From positions 1-64,000 of the forward strand of contig NZ_MLCE01000026.1 in NCBI RefSeq assembly GCF_002300165.1: a stretch of 64,000 bases of DNA, in the 5' to 3' direction. The notes under the pieces are model-generated. The model was not told the origin of the DNA. It searched no databases and saw nothing but the letters and a program-made list of their open reading frames with translations. Below are positions 8,109 through 17,345 of this stretch, in pieces. Both the position numbers and the translations under genes were made by a program. Origin of the DNA: Streptomyces sp. Tue6028. GTDB lineage: Bacteria; Actinomycetota; Actinomycetes; Streptomycetales; Streptomycetaceae. The first letter of the stretch is position 1. Each line of letters starts with the position of its first letter.

Positions 8109-9827
8109 ATGCGTCATCCGTCCGTCATAGCGCGCCGCGTGGCCGCGGCATCCGTCAGCCTGGTCGTGGCAGCGGGCGCCGCCGCGTGCGGGCCGAAGGA
8201 CAACGATGCCAGCAGCGCCGGTGCCGACTCCAAGCCGCAGAAGGGCGGCACCCTCACCGTCCTGAACGCCAACCCGCAGGAAGACTTCGACCCGGCGCGG
8301 CTCTACACCTCCGGCGGCGGCAACGTCCCCTCGCTCGTCTTCCGCACGCTCACCACGCGCAACCGCGAGAACGGTGCGGCGGGCGCCCAGGTCGTCCCCG
8401 ACCTCGCCACCGACACCGGTCGCCCGAGCAAGAACGCGACCGTGTGGACGTACACCCTGAAGAAGGGCCTCAAGTACGAGGACGGCACGCCCATCACCTC
8501 CGCCGACATCAAGTACGGCATCGAGCGCTCCTTCGCCGCCGAACTCTCCGGCGGCGCCCCCTACCTGCGGGACTGGCTGATCGGCGGCGCCGACTACCAG
8601 GGCCCCTACAAGGACAAGAAGGGCCTCGACTCGATCGAGACGCCCGACGACCTGACGATCGTCTTCCACCTGAACAAGCCCGAGGGCGAGTTCCCCTACC
8701 TCGCCACGCAGACGCAGTTCACGCCCGTCCCGAAGGCCAAGGACACCGGCACGAAGTACGAGGAGCACCCCGTCTCCTCCGGCCCGTACAAGGTCGTCAA
8801 GAACGAGAACGACGGCGAGCGGCTCGTCCTGGAGCGCAACACCCACTGGTCCGCGTCGACCGACGCCGAGCGCAAGGCCTACCCGGACAAGATCGACGTA
8901 CGGTCCGGCCTGGACTCGTCCGTGATCAACCAGCGGCTCTCCGCGTCTCAGGGAGCGGACGCCGCCGCCGTCACCACGGACACCAACCTCGGCCCCGCCG
9001 AGCTCGCCAAGGTGTCCGGCGACAAGGCCCTCGCCGCGCGCGTCGGCACCGGTCACTTCGGCTACACCAACTACCTCGCCTTCAACCCGAAGGTGAAGCC
9101 GTTCGACAACCCGAAGGTCCGCCAGGCGATCTCGTACGCCGTGGACCGCACCTCGGTGATCAACGCGGCCGGCGGCTCGTCGCTGGCCGAGCCCGCGACC
9201 ACCTACCTGCCCGACCAGAAGTCCTTCGGCTACACGCCGTACGACCACTTCCCGGCGGGCAAGTCCGGCAACCCGGCCAAGGCCAAGGAGCTGCTGAAGG
9301 AGGCTGGCTACAAGAACGGCCTGAGCATCACGCTCACGCACTCCAACAGCAAGGACTTCGAGACCAGCCCCGAGATCGCCACGGCTCTCCAGGACGCCCT
9401 GAAGAAGGCCGGGATCACCGTCAAGCTCCAGGGCCTCGAGGACAACGACTACAGCGACAAGATCCACAGCGCCAAGACCGAGCCCGGCCTCTTCCTCGCC
9501 CACTGGGGCGCCGACTGGCCCTCCGGCGGTCCCTTCCTGGCCCCCATCTTCGACGGCCGCCAGATCGTCAAGGACGGCGCCAACTTCAACACCGGCTTCC
9601 TCGACGACAAGTCGGTCAACGCCGAGATCGACGCGATCAACAAGCTGACCGACCTCGACCAGGCCGCCCAGCGCTGGGGCGCCCTGGACAAGAAGATCGG
9701 CGAGCAGGCGCTGACCGTGCCGCTGTTCCACCCCGTCTACAAGCGCCTGTACGGCAAGGACGTCAAGAACATCGTGATCAGCGACTGGACCGGCGTGCTG
9801 GACATCTCCCAGGTCGCGGTGAAGTAG
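8109..9827 (+). CDS. Peptide/oligopeptide ABC transporter substrate-binding lipoprotein
   Basis: A 572-residue extracytoplasmic solute receptor of the SBP_bac_5 (OppA/DppA) family. It has a lipoprotein signal: basic start MRHPSVIARRVAA, hydrophobic core and the lipobox AGAAAC with Cys27 as the lipidated residue. The mature part shows the family landmarks GGTLTVLNANPQEDFDPA, a YTLKKGLKYEDGTPI segment, SGPYKV, and NPKVRQAISYAVDR. It captures the substrate outside the membrane and delivers it to the two permeases encoded immediately downstream. The Dpp/Opp family transports di- and oligopeptides, nickel or opines; the substrate cannot be fixed from sequence, though the Cys leader peptide upstream hints at a sulfur-containing substrate. 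GAGAGGT upstream of ATG 8109 is a plausible ribosome-binding site. Confidence 0.93.
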   Translation: MRHPSVIARRVAAASVSLVVAAGAAACGPKDNDASSAGADSKPQKGGTLTVLNANPQEDFDPARLYTSGGGNVPSLVFRTLTTRNRENGAAGAQVVPDLATDTGRPSKNATVWTYTLKKGLKYEDGTPITSADIKYGIERSFAAELSGGAPYLRDWLIGGADYQGPYKDKKGLDSIETPDDLTIVFHLNKPEGEFPYLATQTQFTPVPKAKDTGTKYEEHPVSSGPYKVVKNENDGERLVLERNTHWSASTDAERKAYPDKIDVRSGLDSSVINQRLSASQGADAAAVTTDTNLGPAELAKVSGDKALAARVGTGHFGYTNYLAFNPKVKPFDNPKVRQAISYAVDRTSVINAAGGSSLAEPATTYLPDQKSFGYTPYDHFPAGKSGNPAKAKELLKEAGYKNGLSITLTHSNSKDFETSPEIATALQDALKKAGITVKLQGLEDNDYSDKIHSAKTEPGLFLAHWGADWPSGGPFLAPIFDGRQIVKDGANFNTGFLDDKSVNAEIDAINKLTDLDQAAQRWGALDKKIGEQALTVPLFHPVYKRLYGKDVKNIVISDWTGVLDISQVAVK

Positions 9828-9831
9828 CACC

Positions 9832-10824
9832 GTGAGCGAGGCACTTGTCGCCTCTCAGGCCCCCGGGACGGACTCCTCCGTCCCGGGGGCCTCGGGGGCC
9901 CGTCAGTTCTGGCGGCGGCTGCGAGCGCAGCGCGCCGCCCTCGTCGCGGCGGGCGTCGTCGCGCTGCTCGTCCTGATCGCACTCGCCGCGCCGCTGCTCA
10001 CCGCGATCGAGGGCCAGGACCCGACCACCTACCACCCCTCCCTCGTGGACTCCGCGCGCGGCGGTGTGCCCGTCGGCCCGCTCGGCGGCATCGGCGGCGA
10101 CCACTGGCTCGGCGTCGAACCGCAGACGGGCCGCGACCTCTTCGCCCGCCTCGTGTACGGCGCCCGCGTCTCGCTCGGCGTCGCGCTCGCGGCCACGCTC
10201 GTCCAGGTCCTCATCGGCATCGTGGTGGGGGTCGCGGCCGGTCTCGGGAACCGGTGGGTCGACCAGCTGCTCAGCCGGGCCACGGACGTCATCGTCGCCA
10301 TGCCGCTGATGATCATGTCCCTCGCGTTGCTCGCGATCGTCCCCAGCAGCTTCCCGCGGCCCGTGCTCGTCGCGCTCATCATCGGTCTGGTGGCGTGGGG
10401 TTCGATCGCGAAGATCGTCCGCGCTCACACGCTGACCCTCAAGGAGCTCGACTACGTGGCCGCCGCCCGGCTCAGCGGCTGGGGCGCCTGGCGCGTCGCC
10501 CGCCGCGAGCTGCTGCCCGCGCTGGCCGCGCCCGTCATCACGTACGCCGCCCTGCTCGTCCCCACGAACATCACCGTCGAGGCGGCGCTCAGCTTCCTCG
10601 GCGTCGGTGTGAAGCCGCCGACGCCGTCCTGGGGACAGATGCTCACCGCGGCCGACATCTGGTACCAGGCGGCCCCGCAGTACCTGCTGCTGCCGGCCGG
10701 CGCGCTGTTCGTCACCGTGCTCGCGCTGACCGTGCTCGGCGACGGCGTGCGCACCGCACTCGACCCGCGCGCCGCCTCGCGGCTGCGCATCGGCACGGGA
10801 CGCAGGCGGGAGGCCAAGGCATGA
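9832..10824 (+). CDS. ABC transporter permease, DppC/OppC type
   Basis: A 330-residue inner-membrane permease. It has a cytosolic N-terminus with RRLRAQRAALVAA before the first membrane helix, a periplasmic loop of about 60 residues, then five more helices. The coupling region reads RELLPALAAPVITYAA with the typical AALSFLGVGVKPPTPSWG of the DppC subfamily. GTG 9832 lies four bases after the stop of the binding-protein gene, so translation is almost certainly coupled. Together with the next gene it forms the membrane channel energised by the double ATPase. The last residues overlap the start of the second permease. Confidence 0.93.
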   Translation: MSEALVASQAPGTDSSVPGASGARQFWRRLRAQRAALVAAGVVALLVLIALAAPLLTAIEGQDPTTYHPSLVDSARGGVPVGPLGGIGGDHWLGVEPQTGRDLFARLVYGARVSLGVALAATLVQVLIGIVVGVAAGLGNRWVDQLLSRATDVIVAMPLMIMSLALLAIVPSSFPRPVLVALIIGLVAWGSIAKIVRAHTLTLKELDYVAAARLSGWGAWRVARRELLPALAAPVITYAALLVPTNITVEAALSFLGVGVKPPTPSWGQMLTAADIWYQAAPQYLLLPAGALFVTVLALTVLGDGVRTALDPRAASRLRIGTGRRREAKA

Positions 10825-11849
10825 GCGCCCTCAAAGGGCTGAGCGGCTCGCTCGCCGGATTCCCGGGCTTCGCGCTGCGGCGCCTGGTCGGGGCCGTCGT
10901 CACCCTGTTCGCGATCTCTGTGATCATCTACCTCGTCTTCTACGTCGCGCCCGGCGACGTCGCACAGATCACCTGCGGCCCGCGCTGCTCGCCCGCCCAG
11001 GTGCACCAGGTCGCCGAGCAGTTGCGGCTCGACGACCCGCTGTACGTGCGCTACTGGCACTTCCTGCAGGGCGTCTTCGTCGGCCAGGACTACTCGACCG
11101 GCACGTCCGTGCAGCACTGCGGTGCGCCCTGCCTCGGCGTCTCCTACCAGAGCGGCCAGCAGGTCACCCAGCTGATCTGGGCGAAGCTGCCGGTCACCTT
11201 CTCGCTCGTGCTCGGCGCGATGGTGCTGTGGCTGATCCTCGGCGTCGGGACCGGTGTGCTGTCCGCCTGGCGGCGCGGCCGGTTCACCGAGCGGGCGCTG
11301 ACCGCCGTCACCCTCGCCGGCACGGCCACCCCCGTCTTCGTCATCGGCCTGGTGCTGATGATCGTCGTCTGCGGACAGCTGCAGCTGCTGCCCTTCCCGC
11401 AGTACGTGCCCTTCACCGAGGACCCCGAGCAGTGGGCGTGGAACCTGCTGCTGCCCTGGCTGTCGCTGGCGCTGATCGAGTCCGCCAAATACGCCCGTCT
11501 GACCCGGTCCTCCATGCTGGAGACGCTCGCGGAGGACCACGTCCGCACCTTCCGTGCGTACGGAGTGGGGGAGCGCTCGATCATCGGGCGGCACGCCCTG
11601 CGGGGCGCCGTGGCGCCGGTCATCGCGCTGAGCGCCAACGACTTCGGGTCGGCGATCGGCGGCGCCGTGCTGTCCGAGACGTTGTTCGGTCTTCCGGGGC
11701 TCGGGCGCGAACTCGTGCACGCGGTGACCGTCGTCGATCTGCCGGTGGTGGTCGGCATGGTGCTGGTCACCGGCTTCTTCGTGGTCCTGGCCAATGCCGT
11801 CGCGGACGTGCTGTTCGCGGTGGCCGACCGACGGGTGGTGCTGTCGTGA
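10821..11849 (+). CDS. ABC transporter permease, DppB/OppB type
   Basis: A 342-residue permease starting MSALKGLSGSLAGFPG, with a first helix FAISVIIYLVFYVAPGD that bears the DppB-type N-terminal signature. A periplasmic domain contains four cysteines (ITCGPRCSPAQV and VQHCGAPCLGV), possibly two disulfides. This is followed by five helices and the RSSMLETLAEDHVRTFRAYG coupling loop ahead of GAVAPVIALSANDFG. ATG 10821 overlaps the stop of the preceding permease by ATGA, and its own stop overlaps the GTG of the ATPase gene. It is the partner permease of the DppC-type subunit. The paired loop cysteines are a little unusual for DppB. Confidence 0.93.
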   Translation: MSALKGLSGSLAGFPGFALRRLVGAVVTLFAISVIIYLVFYVAPGDVAQITCGPRCSPAQVHQVAEQLRLDDPLYVRYWHFLQGVFVGQDYSTGTSVQHCGAPCLGVSYQSGQQVTQLIWAKLPVTFSLVLGAMVLWLILGVGTGVLSAWRRGRFTERALTAVTLAGTATPVFVIGLVLMIVVCGQLQLLPFPQYVPFTEDPEQWAWNLLLPWLSLALIESAKYARLTRSSMLETLAEDHVRTFRAYGVGERSIIGRHALRGAVAPVIALSANDFGSAIGGAVLSETLFGLPGLGRELVHAVTVVDLPVVVGMVLVTGFFVVLANAVADVLFAVADRRVVLS

Positions 11850-13654
11850 GTCCTGCGGAAGCCGACGACGGTGTGCTGCGTGCCGTCGGTGACGGTGTGC
11901 TGCCTGCAGCCCGTAACGGGGTGCTGCCTGCAGCCCGTAACGGGGTGCTGCGTGCCGTCGGTGACGATGTGCCGGGTGCCGTCGGTGACGGCCGTGGTGC
12001 CGGCGGGGACGGTCTCGCCGAAACCGGTGACGGATCCGGTCCCGCCGCTCCGGGCGGCGGGAGCCTTGTCGAGGTCACCGACCTCTCCGTGGCGTTCGGG
12101 GACCTGCGCGCCGTCGACGGGCTCTCCTTCCGGCTGGAACGGGGAGCCGCGCTCGGACTCGTCGGCGAGTCCGGGTCCGGCAAGTCCACCGTGGCGTCGG
12201 CCCTGCTGGCGCTGCACCGGGGCACCGGAGCACGGGTCGGCGGCGCGGTGCGGGTGGCCGGCGTGGACGTACAGGCGGCCTCCGACGACGAACTGCGGCG
12301 GCTGCGGGGCGGGAAGGCCGCCATGGTCTTCCAGGACCCGCTGTCGTCCCTCGACCCGTACCACGCGGTCGGCGACCAGATCGCCGAGGTGTACCGCGTG
12401 CACACCAGGGCGTCACGGCGAGCGGCACGCGCGCGTGCCGTCGAGGTGCTCGACCGCGTCGGCATACCGGACGCGGCCCGTCGTGCCCGTTCGCGTCCGC
12501 ACGAGTTCAGCGGCGGCATGCGCCAGCGCACCCTGATCGCCATGGCCCTGGCCTGCCGGCCCGACCTGCTGATCGCCGACGAGCCGACCACGGCCCTCGA
12601 CGTGACCGTCCAGGCCCAGATCCTCGACCTGCTGCACACCCTGCGCGAGGAGACCGGCATGGGGCTGCTGCTCGTCACGCACGACGTCGGGGTCGCGGCC
12701 GAGAGCGTGGACGAGATCCTCGTCATGCGCCACGGGCGCGCCGTCGAGCACGGCCCGGTCGGAACCGTTCTCGGGGCACCCCGCGACACGTACACGCGTG
12801 AACTGCTCGGTGCCGTCCCGCGGGTGGACGCACCACGTGTCGCCGAGGGCGACGTCGGCGACGAGACCGTCCTCGAAGCGGTGGGGCTGCGGCGCGAGTT
12901 CGGCACGGGGAAGCGGCGGTTCGCCGCCGTCGACGACGTGTCGCTGACGGTCCGCCGGGGCGAGACCCTCGGCGTCGTCGGCGAGAGCGGCAGCGGGAAG
13001 ACCACGCTGGGACGGATGCTGGTCGGGCTCCTGGAGCCCACCGCCGGCACGGTCCGCCACGAGGGGCGCGAGCAGACCGGCGTGAGCCCTTCGGTGCAGA
13101 TGGTCTTCCAGGACCCGGTGTCCTCCCTCAACCCCCGGCGCAGCGTGGGCGAGTCGATCGCCGACCCGCTGCGGGCCCGAGGCGAACGCGACGAGGGCCG
13201 GATCGAGGGGCGCGTGCGGGAGCTGCTGGAACGCGTGGGCCTCGACCCGGACCACTACGACCGGTACCCGCACGAGTTCAGCGGCGGGCAGCGGCAGCGG
13301 GTCGGCATCGCGCGGGCCCTCGCCGCGGAGCCGCGCGCCATCGTGTGCGACGAACCCGTCTCCGCGCTCGACGTCACCACCCAGGCCCAAGTCGTCGCCC
13401 TGCTCGGTGAGCTTCAGCGCGAACTGGGGCTCGCGCTGGTCTTCGTGGCGCACGACCTCGCGGTCGTGCGCCAGGTCAGCGACCGGGTGGCGGTGATGCG
13501 GCGCGGCCGGATCGTCGAGTACGGGCCCGTCGACGAGGTGTACGAGTCCCCCCGGGACCCCTACACCGAGCAACTGCTCGCCGCCGTACCGGCGCTCGAC
13601 CCGGAGGTCGCGGCACGGCGCCGTGCCGCCCGCGGGGAGCCGGCGACGGCCTGA
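11846..13654 (+). CDS. ABC transporter ATPase with two fused nucleotide-binding domains (DppD-DppF type)
   Basis: A 602-residue protein with two complete ABC ATPase domains. Domain 1 (about 75-330) has Walker A GESGSGKST, signature FSGGMRQR and Walker B LLIADEPT. Domain 2 (about 345-590) has Walker A GESGSGKTT, signature FSGGQRQR and Walker B AIVCDEPV. It powers the importer formed by the two preceding permeases. The GTG start overlaps the permease stop as GTGA. The first 55 residues are an odd low-complexity stretch of GVLRAVGDGVLPAARN units encoded by near-identical DNA repeats (11871-11990), absent from usual DppDF fusions. The extension is probably dispensable; no alternative start is needed because the coupling is so tight. 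Confidence 0.93.
   Translation: MSPAEADDGVLRAVGDGVLPAARNGVLPAARNGVLRAVGDDVPGAVGDGRGAGGDGLAETGDGSGPAAPGGGSLVEVTDLSVAFGDLRAVDGLSFRLERGAALGLVGESGSGKSTVASALLALHRGTGARVGGAVRVAGVDVQAASDDELRRLRGGKAAMVFQDPLSSLDPYHAVGDQIAEVYRVHTRASRRAARARAVEVLDRVGIPDAARRARSRPHEFSGGMRQRTLIAMALACRPDLLIADEPTTALDVTVQAQILDLLHTLREETGMGLLLVTHDVGVAAESVDEILVMRHGRAVEHGPVGTVLGAPRDTYTRELLGAVPRVDAPRVAEGDVGDETVLEAVGLRREFGTGKRRFAAVDDVSLTVRRGETLGVVGESGSGKTTLGRMLVGLLEPTAGTVRHEGREQTGVSPSVQMVFQDPVSSLNPRRSVGESIADPLRARGERDEGRIEGRVRELLERVGLDPDHYDRYPHEFSGGQRQRVGIARALAAEPRAIVCDEPVSALDVTTQAQVVALLGELQRELGLALVFVAHDLAVVRQVSDRVAVMRRGRIVEYGPVDEVYESPRDPYTEQLLAAVPALDPEVAARRRAARGEPATA
11871..11990 (+). repeat. In-frame direct repeats at the 5' end of the double-ATPase gene
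   Basis: About four degenerate 33-base units built on GGTGTGCTGCCTGCAGCC or GGTGTGCTGCGTGCCGTC; the second and third units are almost identical. They encode Gly/Val/Ala-rich sequence before the first ABC domain. Confidence 0.7.
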
Positions 13655-13666
13655 GCCGCAGGGTCG

Positions 13667-13890
13667 GCATGCGCGGTGCGGTTCGAGCGGGGCCGTCGGC
13701 ACGTGCGGAGCGGTCCGAGAGGTGCAGCGTGCGCGGTGCGGTCCGAGCGGTGCCGCCGGCGTGTGCGCGGTGCGGTTCGAGCGGGGCCGTCGGCATGCGC
13801 GGTGCGGTCCGAGCGGGGCCGTCGGCATGCGCGGTGCGGTCCGAGGGGGGCCGCCGGCGTGCGCGGTGCGAGTGGCGCCGTCGGCGCGTA
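13667..13890. repeat. Intergenic tandem repeat, about 32-bp period
   Basis: Six to seven imperfect copies of a unit close to CGGCATGCGCGGTGCGGT followed by CCGAGCGGGGCCGT. The best copies begin at 13791, 13823 and 13855 (exactly 32 bases apart), preceded by a 34-base copy at 13757 and more diverged ones from 13667. Reading frames run through it on both strands only because the repeat lacks stops; their Arg/Gly/Ala composition does not look like protein. Confidence 0.8.
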
Positions 13891-14094
13891 CGGCCAGGCA
13901 TGCGTGACGACGAAGCGTAGTCGCATGATCTCTTAGCGCGACAGAACGCGGCCTGCGCGGGAAAGTTACGACCGTTCACCCCTTTTGGTGGCGTGATGGA
14001 CAACCGTCCGTCGCGCCACCGTCATGTCCGCATACGTTCTTCCCGCTGCGAGCCGCCGGGTCAACGGCGGCTCCCCATATGGGAGATCGGGGGT
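13891..14094. other. Promoter-side spacer before the polysaccharide genes
   Basis: Follows the tandem repeat. It holds less GC-rich DNA around 13910-14000 that could carry the promoter of the glycosyltransferase operon. Inverted sequence GAGCCGCCGGG / CGGCGGCTCC around 14050-14074 could form a hairpin in the leader. No gene seen. Confidence 0.3.
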
Positions 14095-15855
14095 GTGGTC
14101 GTGCGCATCGGACTGCTTACGGAGGGTGGCTATCCGTATGTGAGCGGTGACGCCAGACTCTGGTGCGACCGGCTCGTACGCGGGCTCGGGCAGCACGAGT
14201 TCGACATCTACGCGCTCAGCCGCAGCGAGCGCCAGGAGGACGAGGGCTGGATCCAGCTGCCGCCGCAGGTCAGCAGGGTGCGGACGGCGCCTCTGTGGAC
14301 CGTCGAGGACGACGGGGTGGTGTACGGACGCCGGGCGCGGCGACGCTTCGCCGACGCATACGGAGAGCTGGCGGCGGCCGTGTGCGAGGGGCCGGGGGCT
14401 CCCGACGGCTCGGCGCTCGGCGGCGGTGCGGGAGCCCATGACGACCCGGCGACCTCCGCCGGCGTTGAGGCGGACCGTTTCGGCAGCGCGCTCTACGCCC
14501 TCGCGGAGCTCGCCCGCGACGAGGGCGGTCTCGCCGGCGCCCTGCGTTCGGAGGGTGCCGTGCGCGCACTGGAACGCGCCTGCCGTGCGCCCGGCGCGCT
14601 GCGCACCGCCCGCACGGCGCGCGTGCCCGACCTGCTCGCCTTCGCCTCCCATGTCGAACGTGCCCTGCGGCCCCTGTCGCTGGACTGGTACGAGGGCGAC
14701 GGACTCGACTCGGTGGACCTCTGCCACGCCACCGCGGGCGGCACCGCGGCGCTGCCCGGTCTCCTCGCCCGGCACTTCGCCGGTGTGCCCCTGCTGGTCA
14801 CCGAGTACGGGGTGCAGTTGCGCGCGCACTACCTGGCCTCCGCCACCGTCGGCGAGAGCCCGGCCGTACGCGCCCTGCTCGCCGGGTTCCACGGCAGGCT
14901 CGCCGCCGAGGTCTACCGCGCCGCCGCGCTCATCACGCCCGGCAACACGCACGCTCGCCGCTGGCAGGAGCGCTGCGGCGCCGACCGCGCCAAACTGCGC
15001 ACCGTCTACCCCGGCATGGAGGCGTCCCGCTTCGCGGACGTGGGGGAGAGCGCGGAGGGCAGCGGATGCGCCGACCCGGACACGCTGGTGTGGGTCGGGC
15101 GCATCGAACCCGCCAAGGATCTGATCTCGCTGCTGCACTCCTTCGCGGAGATCCGCAAGGAGGAACCGAAGACGCGGCTGCGGATCGTCGGCGCGCCCGC
15201 CGACGGCCCCGAAGGCACGACCTATCTGGCCCACTGCCGGGCCCTGGCCGCCCAGCTCTTCCCCGACGAGGCGGAGGGCGTGCACGCCGTCGGCGACAAC
15301 CCGGTGTCCTTCGAGGAGATCGGCGGCCCCGAGGTCCCCAGCCTGGCGGAGGCGTACGCCTCCGGAGCCGTCGTCGTGCTCTCCAGCGTCGTCGAGGGCT
15401 TTCCGATCAGTCTCGTCGAGGCCATGTTCTGCGGTCGCGCGACCGTCTCCACGGACGTGGGCGCGGTCGTCGAAGTCATCGGCGGTACGGGGCTGGTGGT
15501 GCCGCCCCGCAATCCGCGGGCGCTGGCGGAAGCGTGCGTGACGCTGCTGCGTGACCCCGAGCGCCGTGAGCGCCTGGGCGCGGCCGCGCGCGCACGCGCC
15601 CTCGAACTGTTCACCGTCGAGCAGAACGTCGCCGCCTTCCACGGCATCTACCTGGAGATCGTCTCGCACTCCCCGGTCCGGCGGGTGGTCGTGGACGAAG
15701 AGGGCGAGCCGTTGCCCTTCGGAGTTCCCGCGGAGGCCCATGTGCCGGGCCGCTGGACCGAGGTCCGTCCCATGGCCGTGGGCCGGCCGCGTTGGGCGGC
15801 GGGTGCGCCCGTGCGCGCCACGGTTCCCGTCCCCGCGGGGGAGGGAGCGCGATGA
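14095..15855 (+). CDS. GT4 glycosyltransferase with DUF3492 domain (PelF-like)
   Basis: A 586-residue cytosolic glycosyltransferase. The N-terminus VVRIGLLTEGGYPYVSGD is the start of the DUF3492 region typical of PelF, the enzyme that polymerises the Pel exopolysaccharide in Pseudomonas. The C-terminal half is a GT4 (GT-B fold) domain: nucleotide-sugar segment LVWVGRIEPAKDL near residue 330 and the donor-binding EGFPISLVEAM (E-x7-E) near residue 435. Compared with PelF it carries an insertion near residues 90-190. GTG 14095 or 14101 begins the conserved sequence; the in-frame ATG at 13993 would add a non-conserved Arg-rich stretch. The stop overlaps the next start as ATGA. It likely uses a UDP-sugar made or epimerised by the third gene of the cluster. 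Confidence 0.85.
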   Translation: MVVRIGLLTEGGYPYVSGDARLWCDRLVRGLGQHEFDIYALSRSERQEDEGWIQLPPQVSRVRTAPLWTVEDDGVVYGRRARRRFADAYGELAAAVCEGPGAPDGSALGGGAGAHDDPATSAGVEADRFGSALYALAELARDEGGLAGALRSEGAVRALERACRAPGALRTARTARVPDLLAFASHVERALRPLSLDWYEGDGLDSVDLCHATAGGTAALPGLLARHFAGVPLLVTEYGVQLRAHYLASATVGESPAVRALLAGFHGRLAAEVYRAAALITPGNTHARRWQERCGADRAKLRTVYPGMEASRFADVGESAEGSGCADPDTLVWVGRIEPAKDLISLLHSFAEIRKEEPKTRLRIVGAPADGPEGTTYLAHCRALAAQLFPDEAEGVHAVGDNPVSFEEIGGPEVPSLAEAYASGAVVVLSSVVEGFPISLVEAMFCGRATVSTDVGAVVEVIGGTGLVVPPRNPRALAEACVTLLRDPERRERLGAAARARALELFTVEQNVAAFHGIYLEIVSHSPVRRVVVDEEGEPLPFGVPAEAHVPGRWTEVRPMAVGRPRWAAGAPVRATVPVPAGEGAR

Positions 15856-17240
15856 GCGAGACGACCGGACCGCGCGCACCGGGCGGACCACACACCCTGC
15901 ACGACCTGGACGACCTGGACGACCTGGCCGGCCTGGGCGGCGGGGGCTTGGACAGCGAGGACGCCGGGGACTCGGGCGACGCGAGCGGCCGGGACGCGGG
16001 GGGTGCGAGCGACCGAGAGGCGGGTGACGCGAGCGGGGGAGCCGTCGGCGGCGCGGGTCGCATCGGTGAGTCTGCCGGCCGGGACGGCGGCGGCGCCGGT
16101 GAACGGAAACGCAAAGGTGGTGCGAGCAGCAGTGAGGGGAGTGCGAGTCGTACCGACGGCGCGCGCAGGCCCACCGCGCGCCGTGGCGCCGCGGACCCCG
16201 TGAAAGCGCTCATGCACCGGCACCGCGAACTCTGCGAGCGCGCGGTCGACCCGCTGGAGATCGCCGCCGGTCTGGAGGCCCACGGTGTGACCGATCGGAC
16301 GGCCACCCGATTCCGCCACCGCGACGTGTTCTCGCTCGCGGAGGAGATGTACGCCCGTGCCTCGCGCGACGGCGAACACACCCCGCGCCCGGAGGAGCCG
16401 GAACGCTCCGGTGCGCGCGCCGACTGGGCGGTGCTCGCCCTGCTGCCCGGCGTCCTCTGCCTGGCGGCCACGCTCGGACTGCGCGTCACCGAGGGCAGGC
16501 CACGCCTCGCGGTGGCCGCGGCCGGCGTCCTCGCCGTGACCCTCGGTCTGCGGTACGCCCTGCGCCGCGGCCCCCTGAGCGCCGGTCAGCGCACGACCGG
16601 CGCCACCCGTGGCTGGATGTGCTGGCTCGTCGCCTACGCCCTCCTCGGTGACGGACTGCTCAGCGCCGCGCTCGACGGCGGACCCGACGGCCCCTGGCCG
16701 CTCGCCACGGCACCTGTGCTGGCCCTCTCGACGGCGTGTGCCCCGGCGGCCTGGTGTGCGCAGCTCTTCGTGGTGAGCGCCCGCCGCAGACTGACCGCAA
16801 GCCGCGGCCTCGACGAGTTCGCCACCACCGTCCGCCCCCTGCTCCTCGGCGTGTTCGCCCTGTTCCTGTGCACCCTCGGCGGGCTGCTCGCCCTGAGCGC
16901 GACCGTGCTCGACGAGCCCCCCGCCTACACCGGGGCCGGCGCCCTCGGCGCCCTGCTCCTGCTCGCCCGTCTGCTGACGGCGCGCGGCTTCACCCACGCG
17001 CCCGCCGTGATGCTCGCCGGCGCCGGAGCCACCGAAGCGATCGCGCTCGCCACCGTCTTCGCGGGCCGCCTGCCCGGCTGCTCCTTCCTCGCCACGCCCG
17101 TCGAGACCGTCGTCGAGGCCTGGGGGCCCGGCGCCGTACCGGCTCTGGTGTGCGGCACGGCGGCGTTCGTCCTGCTCGTCCACTCGACGCGCACCCTGAC
17201 CAGGGCCTCCGCCCACGCACTGCCCATCGAGGCGGTGTGA
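15852..17240 (+). CDS. Polytopic membrane protein coupled to the PelF-like gene (possible PelG counterpart)
   Basis: A 462-residue protein. The first 115 residues are low-complexity Asp/Gly/Ser/Arg. Then comes a conserved-looking amphipathic block (MHRHRELCERAVDPLEIAAG to SLAEEMYARASR, residues about 120-175), followed by eight to ten predicted membrane helices up to the C-terminus. The ATG overlaps the preceding stop (ATGA), so the two products are made together. In Pel systems the gene after pelF encodes PelG, a membrane protein of similar size that pairs with PelF to export the chain. Position and topology suggest a functional equivalent, but I cannot recognise PelG sequence. It could equally be an unrelated actinobacterial membrane family. 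Confidence 0.72.
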   Translation: MSETTGPRAPGGPHTLHDLDDLDDLAGLGGGGLDSEDAGDSGDASGRDAGGASDREAGDASGGAVGGAGRIGESAGRDGGGAGERKRKGGASSSEGSASRTDGARRPTARRGAADPVKALMHRHRELCERAVDPLEIAAGLEAHGVTDRTATRFRHRDVFSLAEEMYARASRDGEHTPRPEEPERSGARADWAVLALLPGVLCLAATLGLRVTEGRPRLAVAAAGVLAVTLGLRYALRRGPLSAGQRTTGATRGWMCWLVAYALLGDGLLSAALDGGPDGPWPLATAPVLALSTACAPAAWCAQLFVVSARRRLTASRGLDEFATTVRPLLLGVFALFLCTLGGLLALSATVLDEPPAYTGAGALGALLLLARLLTARGFTHAPAVMLAGAGATEAIALATVFAGRLPGCSFLATPVETVVEAWGPGAVPALVCGTAAFVLLVHSTRTLTRASAHALPIEAV

Positions 17241-17345
17241 ACCGTGCTTCCGCGCCCGGTACCCGAGCACGGACCCATTTCTCCCGCGGGGCCGACACCG
17301 CGGGCCCTCTCCCGACCCACGGCATCACCTGAAGGAGTAAGCCAG

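Noticed and set aside
13667-13890. Possible CRISPR array
   Set aside because: The repeats abut one another with no unique spacers, and no cas gene is in the window.
13669-13936. Plus- and minus-strand frames across the 32-bp tandem repeat
   Set aside because: Open only because the repeat contains no stops; several frames are open at once, and the products are simple Arg/Ala/Gly repeats.
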